From assembly GCA_963680875.1 (NCBI GenBank), contig OY804578.1, positions 26,813,101 to 26,877,100 on the forward strand: a DNA stretch of 64,000 bases, in the 5' to 3' direction. Origin of the DNA: Bathymodiolus brooksi. Taxonomy: Eukaryota > Mollusca > Bivalvia > Mytilida > Modiolidae. The position numbers and the translations under genes were made by a program. The notes beneath the pieces are model-generated. The model searched no databases. It saw only the letters and a program-made list of their open reading frames with translations, and was not told where the DNA came from. This document shows, one piece after another, positions 22,395-36,180 of this stretch. Positions within the stretch are counted from its first letter, which is position 1, and every line of letters begins with the position of its first letter.

Positions 22395-24118
22395 AGGAAT
22401 TGCATCTGTAGATCTATATACAAAAACTTATTTTATGCCTTAAACTACATAATTTATGGGGTTAAAGCATGAATTAACAAAATTAAGAATGATGTGAACT
22501 CATTTTATGGGACGAAAAAAAGGGGGGGGGCTAAATGTAAACATTTCATAGTATTTAGCTATTAAATATAAAACTGAGGCATATATATGTGTAGAAATTG
22601 CTTATTATGTTAGAAATTAGCTTAATAACTGTAATATATAAGAGAATAGGTAAGTTTTGGTATATTACACAGTCTGAACTCAACAGCTGTAAATGGAGAT
22701 GTTTTCATTAAAAATCTTCAAGGGGGTACCTTTGCATTTGAACACTTATACTTGCAAATATTAGACAGCCACATACCTTATGAGGTTTTTTGTGGTTGAT
22801 ATTGCCTAAGGAATAGAAATAAAGCCAATAAAGGGTTAGAGAAGCAAGTTTTGTTGCTCTTTAGGTGTCAAACCAGTAATTCAACCAATCAGAGCTAAGA
22901 ACATATACAAAAGTAGTCCCTTTTAAAGAAAAAAGTTCCTTTCACTTTGTTGTATTGTGACAGATACAGATATTGAATGGAATGGAATAATTAAATTGCT
23001 AATTGAAGTTAAATGTATAAGGATTATTTTGAGCCCAAATTTGATTGATTTAGTTGTATTTTAATATGGATATGGAGGATTTGATGCATGACCTATAAAT
23101 AGGGAATTTCTGGGGGATGACAGAGCTATTTTTAGAGTAGGTATTTTCCATAGCCTGGCATTTCACTGCAAGACTTTAAACATGGCCTGATATTTTGACA
23201 GAACGTAGAGGAATCATGGACGTTTCAGAAAATGCATGGTCTTCGAAAGGTTAAACTTAAGATAAAATGGCCAGGTAAGCTCGAAAAAACACAAATTTAG
23301 TAGAAAACCTTAAAGAAATTAATTATAGGTTTCACACCTTAAGTTAAAAAACATCAAATTGAAATTTTGTTGCTATCATGTTCAAATTAGCCTAATAATG
23401 TCACAACAGACACAGAGTGACATTTTTCATACAAAAATGTTACAAAATGCATTGTGGTGTCAGATTACATGGTCAAAATGCATGTTATGTAATATTTTGG
23501 AATATTGCTCCCAAACACTGGATATACATGGACAGAGGGTATTGCAACTCATTTTATTTTTATTTATGACTTTATAATTATTGGGAATATGTTATTGAAT
23601 GTGTTTTTGCAGTAGAAGGGCATATAATATTGAAAATATGGTTGATATTAAGAATTTAAAAAATTTCATCATGCAGCAGTTTGTTGACTTCAAATATAGA
23701 ATATGGCGATATCATGATTGGATTTTTTTCAATCCTACAAATTTGTCCTGGTAAATTTTTATAGTTTCAGTTAGAATACATGTGCAATGTACTCATAAAA
23801 TAATATAAGGCTATAGAAAGCAGTTTTAATTGAAAACTATGTGGTAAAAACCGGGTAATTTAAGTGATCCCAGAAAAATTATTCTGACTGCTTAGCATTT
23901 TCTGTAAATTTTTCAAATTGTCAATTTGGATTTCATGTTTTAGAGTATTATTTGGCTGTAACAGTACATTTGAACATCCAGCTTACTTAAACAGTGGGAA
24001 AAATGATGTGGAAGCATATATTTATTGAGTTTTGGGGGAAATTATAGTTTTGTACCATAAGAAATTCCAAAACTTGAATATCAATAAATCATATTTTTGC
24101 ATATTTGATGGAATTAGA
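22395..24118 (+). repeat. Satellite unit 14 (1724 bp), dimer type B
   Basis: G9; duplication; GTAAGC; GGACAG; ATGTGC (23784). Same state as unit 12 at every diagnostic site. Confidence 0.97.
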
Positions 24119-25843
24119 AGGAATTGCATCTGTAGATCTATATACAAAAACTTATTTTATGCCTTAAACTACATAATTTATGGGGTTAAAGCATGAATTA
24201 ACAAAATTAAGAATGATGTGAACTCATTTTATGGGACGAAAAAAAGGGGGGGGGGCTAAATGTAAACATTTCATAGTATTTAGCTATTAAATATAAAACT
24301 GAGGCATATATATGTGTAGAAATTGCTTATTATGTTAGAAATTAGCTTAATAACTGTAATATATAAGAGAATAGGTAAGTTTTGGTATATTACACAGTCT
24401 GAACTCAACAGCTGTAAATGGAGATGTTTTCATTAAAAATCTTCAAGGGGGTACCTTTGCATTTGAACACTTATACTTGCAAATATTAGACAGCCACATA
24501 CCTTATGAGGTTTTTTGTGGTTGATATTGCCTAAGGAATAGAAATAAAGCCAATAAAGGGTTAGAGAAGCAAGTTTTGTTGCTCTTTAGGTGTCAAACCA
24601 GTAATTCAACCAATCAGAGCTAAGAACATATACAAAAGTAGTCCCTTTTAAAGAAAAAAGTTCCTTTCACTTTGTTGTATTGTGACAGATACAGATATTG
24701 AATGGAATGGAATAATTAAATTGCTAATTGAAGTTAAATGTATAAGGATTATTTTGAGCCCAAATTTGATTGATTTAGTTGTATTTTAATATGGATATGG
24801 AGGATTTGATGCATGACCTATAAATAGGGAATTTCTGGGGGATGACAGAGCTATTTTTAGAGTAGGTATTTTCCATAGCCTGGCATTTCACTGCAAGACT
24901 TTAAACATGGCCTGATATTTTGACAGAACGTAGAGGAATCATGGACGTTTCAGAAAATGCATGGTCTTCGAAAGGTTAAACTTAAGATAAAATGGCCAGG
25001 TAAGCTCGAAAAAACACAAATTTAGTAGAAAACCTTAAAGAAATTAATTATAGGTTTCACACCTTAAGTTAAAAAACATCAAATTGAAATTTTGTTGCTA
25101 TCATGTTCAAATTAGCCTAATAATGTCACAACAGACACAGAGTGACATTTTTCATACAAAAATGTTACAAAATGCATTGTGGTGTCAGATTACATGGTCA
25201 AAATGCATGTTATGTAATATTTTGGAATATTGCTCCCAAACACTGGATATACATGGACAGAGGGTATTGCAACTCATTTTATTTTTATTTATGACTTTAT
25301 AATTATTGGGAATATGTTATTGAATGTGTTTTTGCAGTAGAAGGGCATATAATATTGAAAATATGGTTGATATTAAGAATTTAAAAAATTTCATCATGCA
25401 GCAGTTTGTTGACTTCAAATATAGAATATGGCGATATCATGATTGGATTTTTTTCAATCCTACAAATTTGTCCTGGTAAATTTTTATAGTTTCAGTTAGA
25501 ATACATGTGCAATGTACTCATAAAATAATATAAGGCTATAGAAAGCAGTTTTAATTGAAAACTATGTGGTAAAAACCGGGTAATTTAAGTGATCCCAGAA
25601 AAATTATTCTGACTGCTTAGCATTTTCTGTAAATTTTTCAAATTGTCAATTTGGATTTCATGTTTTAGAGTATTATTTGGCTGTAACAGTACATTTGAAC
25701 ATCCAGCTTACTTAAACAGTGGGAAAAATGATGTGGAAGCATATATTTATTGAGTTTTGGGGGAAATTATAGTTTTGTACCATAAGAAATTCCAAAACTT
25801 GAATATCAATAAATCATATTTTTGCATATTTGATGGAATTAGA
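24119..25843 (+). repeat. Satellite unit 15 (1725 bp), type B outside dimer phase
   Basis: G10; duplication; GTAAGC; GGACAG; ATGTGC (25509). A second type B unit directly after unit 14, ending the A-B alternation. Its G10 run is the length seen in type A units 11 and 13. Confidence 0.97.
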
Positions 25844-27568
25844 AGGAATTGCATCTGTAGATCTATATACAAAAACTTATTTTATGCCTTAAACTACATA
25901 ATTTATGGGGTTAAAGCATGAATTAACAAAATTAAGAATGATGTGAACTCATTTTATGGGACGAAAAAAAGGGGGGGGGGCTAAATGTAAACATTTCATA
26001 GTATTTAGCTATTAAATATAAAACTGAGGCATATATATGTGTAGAAATTGCTTATTATGTTAGAAATTAGCTTAATAACTGTAATATATAAGAGAATAGG
26101 TAAGTTTTGGTATATTACACAGTCTGAACTCAACAGCTGTAAATGGAGATGTTTTCATTAAAAATCTTCAAGGGGGTACCTTTGCATTTGAACACTTATA
26201 CTTGCAAATATTAGACAGCCACATACCTTATGAGGTTTTTTGTGGTTGATATTGCCTAAGGAATAGAAATAAAGCCAATAAAGGGTTAGAGAAGCAAGTT
26301 TTGTTGCTCTTTAGGTGTCAAACCAGTAATTCAACCAATCAGAGCTAAGAACATATACAAAAGTAGTCCCTTTTAAAGAAAAAAGTTCCTTTCACTTTGT
26401 TGTATTGTGACAGATACAGATATTGAATGGAATGGAATAATTAAATTGCTAATTGAAGTTAAATGTATAAGGATTATTTTGAGCCCAAATTTGATTGATT
26501 TAGTTGTATTTTAATATGGATATGGAGGATTTGATGCATGACCTATAAATAGGGAATTTCTGGGGGATGACAGAGCTATTTTTAGAGTAGGTATTTTCCA
26601 TAGCCTGGCATTTCACTGCAAGACTTTAAACATGGCCTGATATTTTGACAGAACGTAGAGGAATCATGGACGTTTCAGAAAATGCATGGTCTTCGAAAGG
26701 TTAAACTTAAGATAAAATGGCCAGGTAGGCTCGAAAAAACACAAATTTAGTAGAAATCCTTAAAGAAATTAATTATAGGTTTCACACCTTAAGTTAAAAA
26801 ACATCAAATTGAAATTTTGTTGCTATCATGTTCAAATTAGCCTAATAATGTCACAACAGACACAGAGTGACATTTTTCATACAAAAATGTTACAAAATGC
26901 ATTGTGGTGTCAGATTACATGGTCAAAATGCATGTTATGTAATATTTTGGAATATTGCTCCCAAACACTGGATATACATGGACAGAGGGTATTGCAACTC
27001 ATTTTATTTTTATTTATGACTTTATAATTATTGGGAATATGTTATTGAATGTGTTTTTGCAGTAGAAGGGCATATAATATTGAAAATATGGTTGATATTA
27101 AGAATTTAAAAAATTTCATCATGCAGCAGTTTGTTGACTTCAAATATAGAATATGGCGATAACATGATTGGATTTTTTTCAATCCTACAAATTTGTCCTG
27201 GTAAATTTTTATAGTTTCAGTTAGAATACATGTACAATGTACTCATAAAATAATATAAGGCTATAGAAAGCAGTTTTAATTGAAAACTATGTGGTAAAAA
27301 CCGGGTAATTTAAGTGATCCCAGAAAAATTATTCTGACTGCTTAGCATTTTCTGTAAATTTTTCAAATTGTCAATTTGGATTTCATGTTTTAGAGTATTA
27401 TTTGGCTGTAACAGTACATTTGAACATCCAGCTTACTTAAACAGTGGGAAAAATGATGTGGAAGCATATATTTATTGAGTTTTGGGGGAAATTATAGTTT
27501 TGTACCATAAGAAATTCCAAAACTTGAATATCAATAAATCATATTTTTGCATATTTGATGGAATTAGA
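25844..27568 (+). repeat. Satellite unit 16 (1725 bp)
   Basis: G10; duplication; back to GTAGGC; GGACAG; ATGTAC. Private changes: A to T at 26757 and T to A at 27162. The second removes the single GATATC (EcoRV) site present in the other units. Confidence 0.97.
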
Positions 27569-29292
27569 AGGAATTGCATCTGTAGATCTATATACAAAAA
27601 CTTATTTTATGCCTTAAACTACATAATTTATGGGGTTAAAGCATGAATTAACAAAATTAAGAATGATGTGAACTCATTTTATGGGACGAAAAAAAGGGGG
27701 GGGGCTAAATGTAAACATTTCATAGTATTTAGCTATTAAATATAAAACTGAGGTATATATATGTGTAGAAATTGCTTATTATGTTAGAAATTAGCTTAAT
27801 AACTGTAATATATAAGAGAATAGGTAAGTTTTGGTATATTACACAGTCTGAACTCAACAGCTGTAAATGGAGATGTTTTCATTAAAAATCTTCAAGGGGG
27901 TACCTTTGCATTTGAACACTTATACTTGCAAATATTAGACAGCCACATACCTTATGAGGTTTTTTGTGGTTGATATTGCCTAAGGAATAGAAATAAAGCC
28001 AATAAAGGGTTAGAGAAGCAAGTTTTGTTGCTCTTTAGGTGTCAAACCAGTAATTCAACCAATCAGAGCTAAGAACATATACAAAAGTAGTCCCTTTTAA
28101 AGAAAAAAGTTCCTTTCACTTTGTTGTATTGTGACAGATACAGATATTGAATGGAATGGAATAATTAAATTGCTAATTGAAGTTAAATGTATAAGGATTA
28201 TTTTGAGCCCAAATTTGATTGATTTAGTTGTATTTTAATATGGATATGGAGGATTTGATGCATGACCTATAAATAGGGAATTTCTGGGGGATGACAGAGC
28301 TATTTTTAGAGTAGGTATTTTCCATAGCCTGGCATTTCACTGCAAGACTTTAAACATGGCCTGATATTTTGACAGAACGTAGAGGAATCATGGACGTTTC
28401 AGAAAATGCATGGTCTTCGAAAGGTTAAACTTAAGATAAAATGGTCAGGTAGGCTCGAAAAAACACAAATTTAGTAGAAAACCTAAAAGAAATTAATTAT
28501 AGGTTTCACACCTTAAGTTAAAAAACATCAAATTGAAATTTTGTTGCTATCATGTTCAAATTAGCCTAATAATGTCACAACAGACACAGAGTGACATTTT
28601 TCATACAAAAATGTTACAAAATGCATTGTGGTGTCAGATTACATGGTCAAAATGCATGTTATGTAATATTTTGGAATATTGCTCCCAAACACTGGATATA
28701 CATGGACAGAGGGTATTGCAACTCATTTTATTTTTATTTATGACTTTATAATTATTGGGAATATGTTATTGAATGTGTTTTTGCAGTAGAAGGGCATATA
28801 ATATTGAAAATATGGTTGATATTAAGAATTTAAAAAATTTCATCATGCAGCAGTTTGTTGACTTCAAATATAGAATATGGCGATATCATGATTGGATTTT
28901 TTTCAATCCTACAAATTTGTCCTGGTAAATTTTTATAGTTTCAGTTAGAATACATGTACAATGTACTCATAAAATAATATAAGGCTATAGAAAGCAGTTT
29001 TAATTGAAAACTATGTGGTAAAAACCGGGTAATTTAAGTGATCCCAGAAAAATTATTCTGACTGCTTAGCATTTTCTGTAAATTTTTCAAATTGTCAATT
29101 TGGATTTCATGTTTTAGAGTATTATTTGGCTGTAACAGTACATTTGAACATCCAGCTTACTTAAACAGTGGGAAAAATGATGTGGAAGCATATATTTATT
29201 GAGTTTTGGGGGAAATTATAGTTTTGTACCATAAGAAATTCCAAAACTTGAATATCAATAAATCATATTTTTGCATATTTGATGGAATTAGA
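27569..29292 (+). repeat. Satellite unit 17 (1724 bp)
   Basis: G9; duplication; GTAGGC. Three private changes: C to T at 27754, C to T at 28445 (GGTCAGGTAGG) and T to A at 28485. Confidence 0.97.
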
Positions 29293-31017
29293 AGGAATTG
29301 CATCTGTAGATCTATATACAAAAACTTATTTTATGCCTTAAACTACATAATTTATGGGGTTAAAGCATGAATTAACAAAATTAAGAATGATGTGAACTCA
29401 TTTTATGGGACGAAAAAAAGGGGGGGGGGCTAAATGTAAACATTTCATAGTATTTAGCTATTAAATATAAAACTGAGGCATATATATGTGTAGAAATTGC
29501 TTATTATGTTAGAAATTAGCTTAATAACTGTAATATATAAGAGAATAGGTAAGTTTTGGTATATTACACAGTCTGAACTCAACAGCTGTAAATGGAGATG
29601 TTTTCATTAAAAATCTTCAAGGGGGTACCTTTGCATTTGAACACTTATACTTGCAAATATTAGACAGCCACATACCTTATGAGGTTTTTTGTGGTTGATA
29701 TTGCCTAAGGAATAGAAATAAAGCCAATAAAGGGTTAGAGAAGCAAGTTTTGTTGCTCTTTAGGTGTCAAACCAGTAATTCAACCAATCAGAGCTAAGAA
29801 CATATACAAAAGTAGTCCCTTTTAAAGAAAAAAGTTCCTTTCACTTTGTTGTATTGTGACAGATACAGATATTGAATGGAATGGAATAATTAAATTGCTA
29901 ATTGAAGTTAAATGTATAAGGATTATTTTGAGCCCAAATTTGATTGATTTAGTTGTATTTTAATATGGATATGGAGGATTTGATGCATGACCTATAAATA
30001 GGGAATTTCTGGGGGATGACAGAGCTATTTTTAGAGTAGGTATTTTCCATAGCCTGGCATTTCACTGCAAGACTTTAAACATGGCCTGATATTTTGACAG
30101 AACGTAGAGGAATCATGGACGTTTCAGAAAATGCATGGTCTTCGAAAGGTTAAACTTAAGATAAAATGGCCAGGTAGGCTCGAAAAAACACAAATTTAGT
30201 AGAAAACCTTAAAGAAATTAATTATAGGTTTCACACCTTAAGTTAAAAAACATCAAATTGAAATTTTGTTGCTATCATGTTCAAATTAGCCTAATAATGT
30301 CACAACAGACACAGAGTGACATTTTTCATACAAAAATGTTACAAAATGCATTGTGGTGTCAGATTACATGGTCAAAATGCATGTTATGTAATATTTTGGA
30401 ATATTGCTCCCAAACACTGGATATACATGGACAGAGGGTATTGCAACTCATTTTATTTTTATTTATGACTTTATAATTATTGGGAATATGTTATTGAATG
30501 TGTTTTTGCAGTAGAAGGGCATATAATATTGAAAATATGGTTGATATTAAGAATTTAAAAAATTTCATCATGCAGCAGTTTGTTGACTTCAAATATAGAA
30601 TATGGCGATATCATGATTGGATTTTTTTCAATCCTACAAATTTGTCCTGGTAAATTTTTATAGTTTCAGTTAGAATACATGTACAATGTACTCATAAAAT
30701 AATATAAGGCTATAGAAAGCAGTTTTAATTGAAAACTATGTGGTAAAAACCGGGTAATTTAAGTGATCCCAGAAAAATTATTCTGACTGCTTAGCATTTT
30801 CTGTAAATTTTTCAAATTGTCAATTTGGATTTCATGTTTTAGAGTATTATTTGGCTGTAACAGTACATTTGAACATCCAGCTTACTTAAACAGTGGGAAA
30901 AATGATGTGGAAGCATATATTTATTGAGTTTTGGGGGAAATTATAGTTTTGTACCATAAGAAATTCCAAAACTTGAATATCAATAAATCATATTTTTGCA
31001 TATTTGATGGAATTAGA
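29293..31017 (+). repeat. Satellite unit 18 (1725 bp)
   Basis: G10; duplication; GTAGGC; GGACAG; TCCTGG; ATGTAC. No private change noticed. Confidence 0.97.
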
Positions 31018-32741
31018 AGGAATTGCATCTGTAGATCTATATACAAAAACTTATTTTATGCCTTAAACTACATAATTTATGGGGTTAAAGCATGAATTAA
31101 CAAAATTAAGAATGATGTGAACTCATTTTATGGGACGAAAAAAAGGGGGGGGGCTAAATGTAAACATTTCATAGTATTTAGCTATTAAATATAAAACTGA
31201 GGCATATATATGTGTAGAAATTGCTTATTATGTTAGAAATTAGCTTAATAACTGTAATATATAAGAGAATAGGTAAGTTTTGGTATATTACACAGTCTGA
31301 ACTCAACAGCTGTAAATGGAGATGTTTTCATTAAAAATCTTCAAGGGGGTACCTTTGCATTTGAACACTTATACTTGCAAATATTAGACAGCCACATACC
31401 TTATGAGGTTTTTTGTGGTTGATATTGCCTAAGGAATAGAAATAAAGCCAATAAAGGGTTAGAGAAGCAAGTTTTGTTGCTCTTTAGGTGTCAAACCAGT
31501 AATTCAACCAATCAGAGCTAAGAACATATACAAAAGTAGTCCCTTTTAAAGAAAAAAGTTCCTTTCACTTTGTTGTATTGTGACAGATACAGATATTGAA
31601 TGGAATGGAATAATTAAATTGCTAATTGAAGTTAAATGTATAAGGATTATTTTGAGCCCAAATTTGATTGATTTAGTTGTATTTTAATATGGATATGGAG
31701 GATTTGATGCATGACCTATAAATAGGGAATTTCTGGGGGATGACAGAGCTATTTTTAGAGTAGGTATTTTCCATAGCCTGGCATTTCACTGCAAGACTTT
31801 AAACATGGCCTGATATTTTGACAGAACGTAGAGGAATCATGGACGTTTCAGAAAATGCATGGTCTTCGAAAGGTTAAACTTAAGATAAAATGGCCAGGTA
31901 AGCTCGAAAAAACACAAATTTAGTAGAAAACCTTAAAGAAATTAATTATAGGTTTCACACCTTAAGTTAAAAAACATCAAATTGAAATTTTGTTGCTATC
32001 ATGTTCAAATTAGCCTAATAATGTCACAACAGACACAGAGTGACATTTTTCATACAAAAATGTTACAAAATGCATTGTGGTGTCAGATTACATGGTCAAA
32101 ATGCATGTTATGTAATATTTTGGAATATTGCTCCCAAACACTGGATATACATGGACAGAGGGTATTGCAACTCATTTTATTTTTATTTATGACTTTATAA
32201 TTATTGGGAATATGTTATTGAATGTGTTTTTGCAGTAGAAGGGCATATAATATTGAAAATATGGTTGATATTAAGAATTTAAAAAATTTCATCATGCAGC
32301 AGTTTGTTGACTTCAAATATAGAATATGGCGATATCATGATTGGATTTTTTTCAATCCTACAAATTTGTCCTGGTAAATTTTTATAGTTTCAGTTAGAAT
32401 ACATGTACAATGTACTCATAAAATAATATAAGGCTATAGAAAGCAGTTTTAATTGAAAACTATGTGGTAAAAACCGGGTAATTTAAGTGATCCCAGAAAA
32501 ATTATTCTGACTGCTTAGCATTTTCTGTAAATTTTTCAAATTGTCAATTTGGATTTCATGTTTTAGAGTATTATTTGGCTGTAACAGTACATTTGAACAT
32601 CCAGCTTACTTAAACAGTGGGAAAAATGATGTGGAAGCATATATTTATTGAGTTTTGGGGGAAATTATAGTTTTGTACCATAAGAAATTCCAAAACTTGA
32701 ATATCAATAAATCATATTTTTGCATATTTGATGGAATTAGA
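31018..32741 (+). repeat. Satellite unit 19 (1724 bp), trimer position 1
   Basis: G9; duplication; GTAAGC; GGACAG; ATGTAC. Same type as units 22 and 29. Confidence 0.97.
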
Positions 32742-34459
32742 AGGAATTGCATCTGTAGATCTATATACAAAAACTTATTTTATGCCTTAAACTACATAAT
32801 TTATGGGGTTAAAGCATGAATTAACAAAATTAAGAATGATGTGAACTCATTTTATGGGACGAAAAAAAGGGGGGGGGCTAAATGTAAACATTTCATAGTA
32901 TTTAGCTATTAAATATAAAACTGAGGCATATATATGTGTAGAAATTGCTTATTATGTTAGAAATTAGCTTAATAACTGTAATATATAAGAGAATAGGTAA
33001 GTTTTGGTATATTACACAGTCTGAACTCAACAGCTGTAAATGGAGATGTTTTCATTAAAAATCTTCAAGGGGGTACCTTTGCATTTGAACACTTATACTT
33101 GCAAATATTAGACAGCCACATACCTTATGAGGTTTTTTGTGGTTGATATTGCCTAAGGAATAGAAATAAAGCCAATAAAGGGTTAGAGAAGCAAGTTTTG
33201 TTGCTCTTTAGGTGTCAAACCAGTAATTCAACCAATCAGAGCTAAGAACATATACAAAAGTAGTCCCTTTTAAAGAAAAAAGTTCCTTTCACTTTGTTGT
33301 ATTGTGACAGATATTGAATGGAATGGAATAATTAAATTGCTAATTGAAGTTAAATGTATAAGGATTATTTTGAGCCCAAATTTGATTGATTTAGTTGTAT
33401 TTTAATATGGATATGGAGGATTTGATGCATGACCTATAAATAGGGAATTTCTGGGGGATGACAGAGCTATTTTTAGAGTAGGTATTTTCCATAGCCTGGC
33501 ATTTCACTGCAAGACTTTAAACATGGCCTGATATTTTGACAGAACGTAGAGGAATCATGGACGTTTCAGAAAATGCATGGTCTTCGAAAGGTTAAACTTA
33601 AGATAAAATGGCCAGGTAGGCTCGAAAAAACACAAATTTAGTAGAAAACCTTAAAGAAATTAATTATAGGTTTCACACCTTAAGTTAAAAAACATCAAAT
33701 TGAAATTTTGTTGCTATCATGTTCAAATTAGCCTAATAATGTCACAACAGACACAGAGTGACATTTTTCATACAAAAATGTTACAAAATGCATTGTGGTG
33801 TCAGATTACATGGTCAAAATGCATGTTATGTAATATTTTGGAATATTGCTCCCAAACACTGGATATACATGGACAGAGGGTATTGCAACTCATTTTATTT
33901 TTATTTATGACTTTATAATTATTGGGAATATGTTATTGAATGTGTTTTTGCAGTAGAAGGGCATATAATATTGAAAATATGGTTGATATTAAGAATTTAA
34001 AAAATTTCATCATGCAGCAGTTTGTTGACTTCAAATATAGAATATGGCGATATCATGATTGGATTTTTTTCAATCCTACAAATTTGTCCTGGTAAATTTT
34101 TATAGTTTCAGTTAGAATACATGTACAATGTACTCATAAAATAATATAAGGCTATAGAAAGCAGTTTTAATTGAAAACTATGTGGTAAAAACCGGGTAAT
34201 TTAAGTGATCCCAGAAAAATTATTCTGACTGCTTAGCATTTTCTGTAAATTTTTCAAATTGTCAATTTGGATTTCATGTTTTAGAGTATTATTTGGCTGT
34301 AACAGTACATTTGAACATCCAGCTTACTTAAACAGTGGGAAAAATGATGTGGAAGCATATATTTATTGAGTTTTGGGGGAAATTATAGTTTTGTACCATA
34401 AGAAATTCCAAAACTTGAATATCAATAAATCATATTTTTGCATATTTGATGGAATTAGA
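32742..34459 (+). repeat. Satellite unit 20 (1718 bp), trimer position 2
   Basis: Plain type: G9, no duplication, GTAGGC, GGACAG, TCCTGG, ATGTAC. Same as units 23 and 25. Confidence 0.97.
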
Positions 34460-36180
34460 AGGAATTGCATCTGTAGATCTATATACAAAAACTTATTTTA
34501 TGCCTTAAACTACATAATTTATGGGGTTAAAGCATGAATTAACAAAATTAAGAATGATGTGAACTCATTTTATGGGACGAAAAAAAGGGGGGGGGGGGCT
34601 AAATGTAAACATTTCATAGTATTTAGCTATTAAATATAAAACTGAGGCATATATATGTGTAGAAATTGCTTATTATGTTAGAAATTAGCTTAATAACTGT
34701 AATATATAAGAGAATAGGTAAGTTTTGGTATATTACACAGTCTGAACTCAACAGCTGTAAATGGAGATGTTTTCATTAAAAATCTTCAAGGGGGTACCTT
34801 TGCATTTGAACACTTATACTTGCAAATATTAGACAGCCACATACCTTATGAGGTTTTTTGTGGTTGATATTGCCTAAGGAATAGAAATAAAGCCAATAAA
34901 GGGTTAGAGAAGCAAGTTTTGTTGCTCTTTAGGTGTCAAACCAGTAATTCAACCAATCAGAGCTAAGAACATATACAAAAGTAGTCCCTTTTAAAGAAAA
35001 AAGTTCCTCTCACTTTGTTGTATTGTGACATATATTGAATGGAATGGAATAATTAAATTGCTAATTGAAGTTAAATGTATAAGGATTATTTTGAGCCCAA
35101 ATTTGATTGATTTAGTTGTATTTTAATATGGATATGGAGGATTTGATGCATGACCTATAAATAGGGAATTTCTGGGGGATGACAGAGCTATTTTTAGAGT
35201 AGGTATTTTCCATAGCCTGGCATTTCACTGCAAGACTTTAAACATGGCCTGATATTTTGACAGAACGTAGAGGAATCATGGACGTTTCAGAAAATGCATG
35301 GTCTTCGAAAGGTTAAACTTAAGATAAAATGGCCAGGTAGGCTCGAAAAAACACAAATTTAGTAGAAAACCTTAAAGAAATTAATTATAGGTTTCACACC
35401 TTAAGTTAAAAAACATCAAATTGAAATTTTGTTGCTATCATGTTCAAATTAGCCTAATAATGTCACAACAGACACAGAGTGACATTTTTCATACAAAAAT
35501 GTTACAAAATGCATTGTGGTGTCAGATTACATGGTCAAAATGCATGTTATGTAATATTTTGGAATATTGCTCCCAAACACTGGATATACATGGACAGAGG
35601 GTATTGCAACTCATTTTATTTTTATTTATGACTTTATAATTATTGGGAATATGTTATTGAATGTGTTTTTGCAGTAGAAGGGCATATAATATTGAAAATA
35701 TGGTTGATATTAAGAATTTAAAAAATTTCATCATGCAGCAGTTTGTTGACTTCAAATATAGAATATGGCGATATCATGATTGGATTTTTTTCAATCCTAC
35801 AAATTTGTCCTGGTAAATTTTTATAGTTTCAGTTAGAATACATGTACAATGTACTCATAAAATAATATAAGGCTATAGAAAGCAGTTTTAATTGAAAACT
35901 ATGTGGTAAAAACCGGGTAATTTAAGTGATCCCAGAAAAATTATTCTGACTGCTTAGCATTTTCTGTAAATTTTTCAAATTGTCAATTTGGATTTCATGT
36001 TTTAGAGTATTATTTGGCTGTAACAGTACATTTGAACATCCAGCTTACTTAAACAGTGGGAAAAATGATGTGGAAGCATATATTTATTGAGTTTTGGGGG
36101 AAATTATAGTTTTGTACCATAAGAAATTCCAAAACTTGAATATCAATAAATCATATTTTTGCATATTTGATGGAATTAGA
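34460..36180 (+). repeat. Satellite unit 21 (1721 bp), trimer position 3
   Basis: G12; no duplication; GTAGGC. Shares with unit 24 the pair TTCCTCTCAC and GACATATATTG (T to C, and G to T in the ACAGAT site). Confidence 0.97.

Larger units (their letters stand above)
13773..24118 (+). repeat. Dimeric higher-order repeat, three copies (~3449 bp)
   Basis: Units 9-14 alternate between type A (GGAAAG, ATGTAC) and type B (GGACAG, ATGTGC). The dimers are 13773-17220 (3448 bp), 17221-20669 (3449 bp) and 20670-24118 (3449 bp). The second and third agree at all diagnostic sites, including G-run lengths (10 then 9), so they look like a direct duplication of a two-unit block. Confidence 0.9.
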
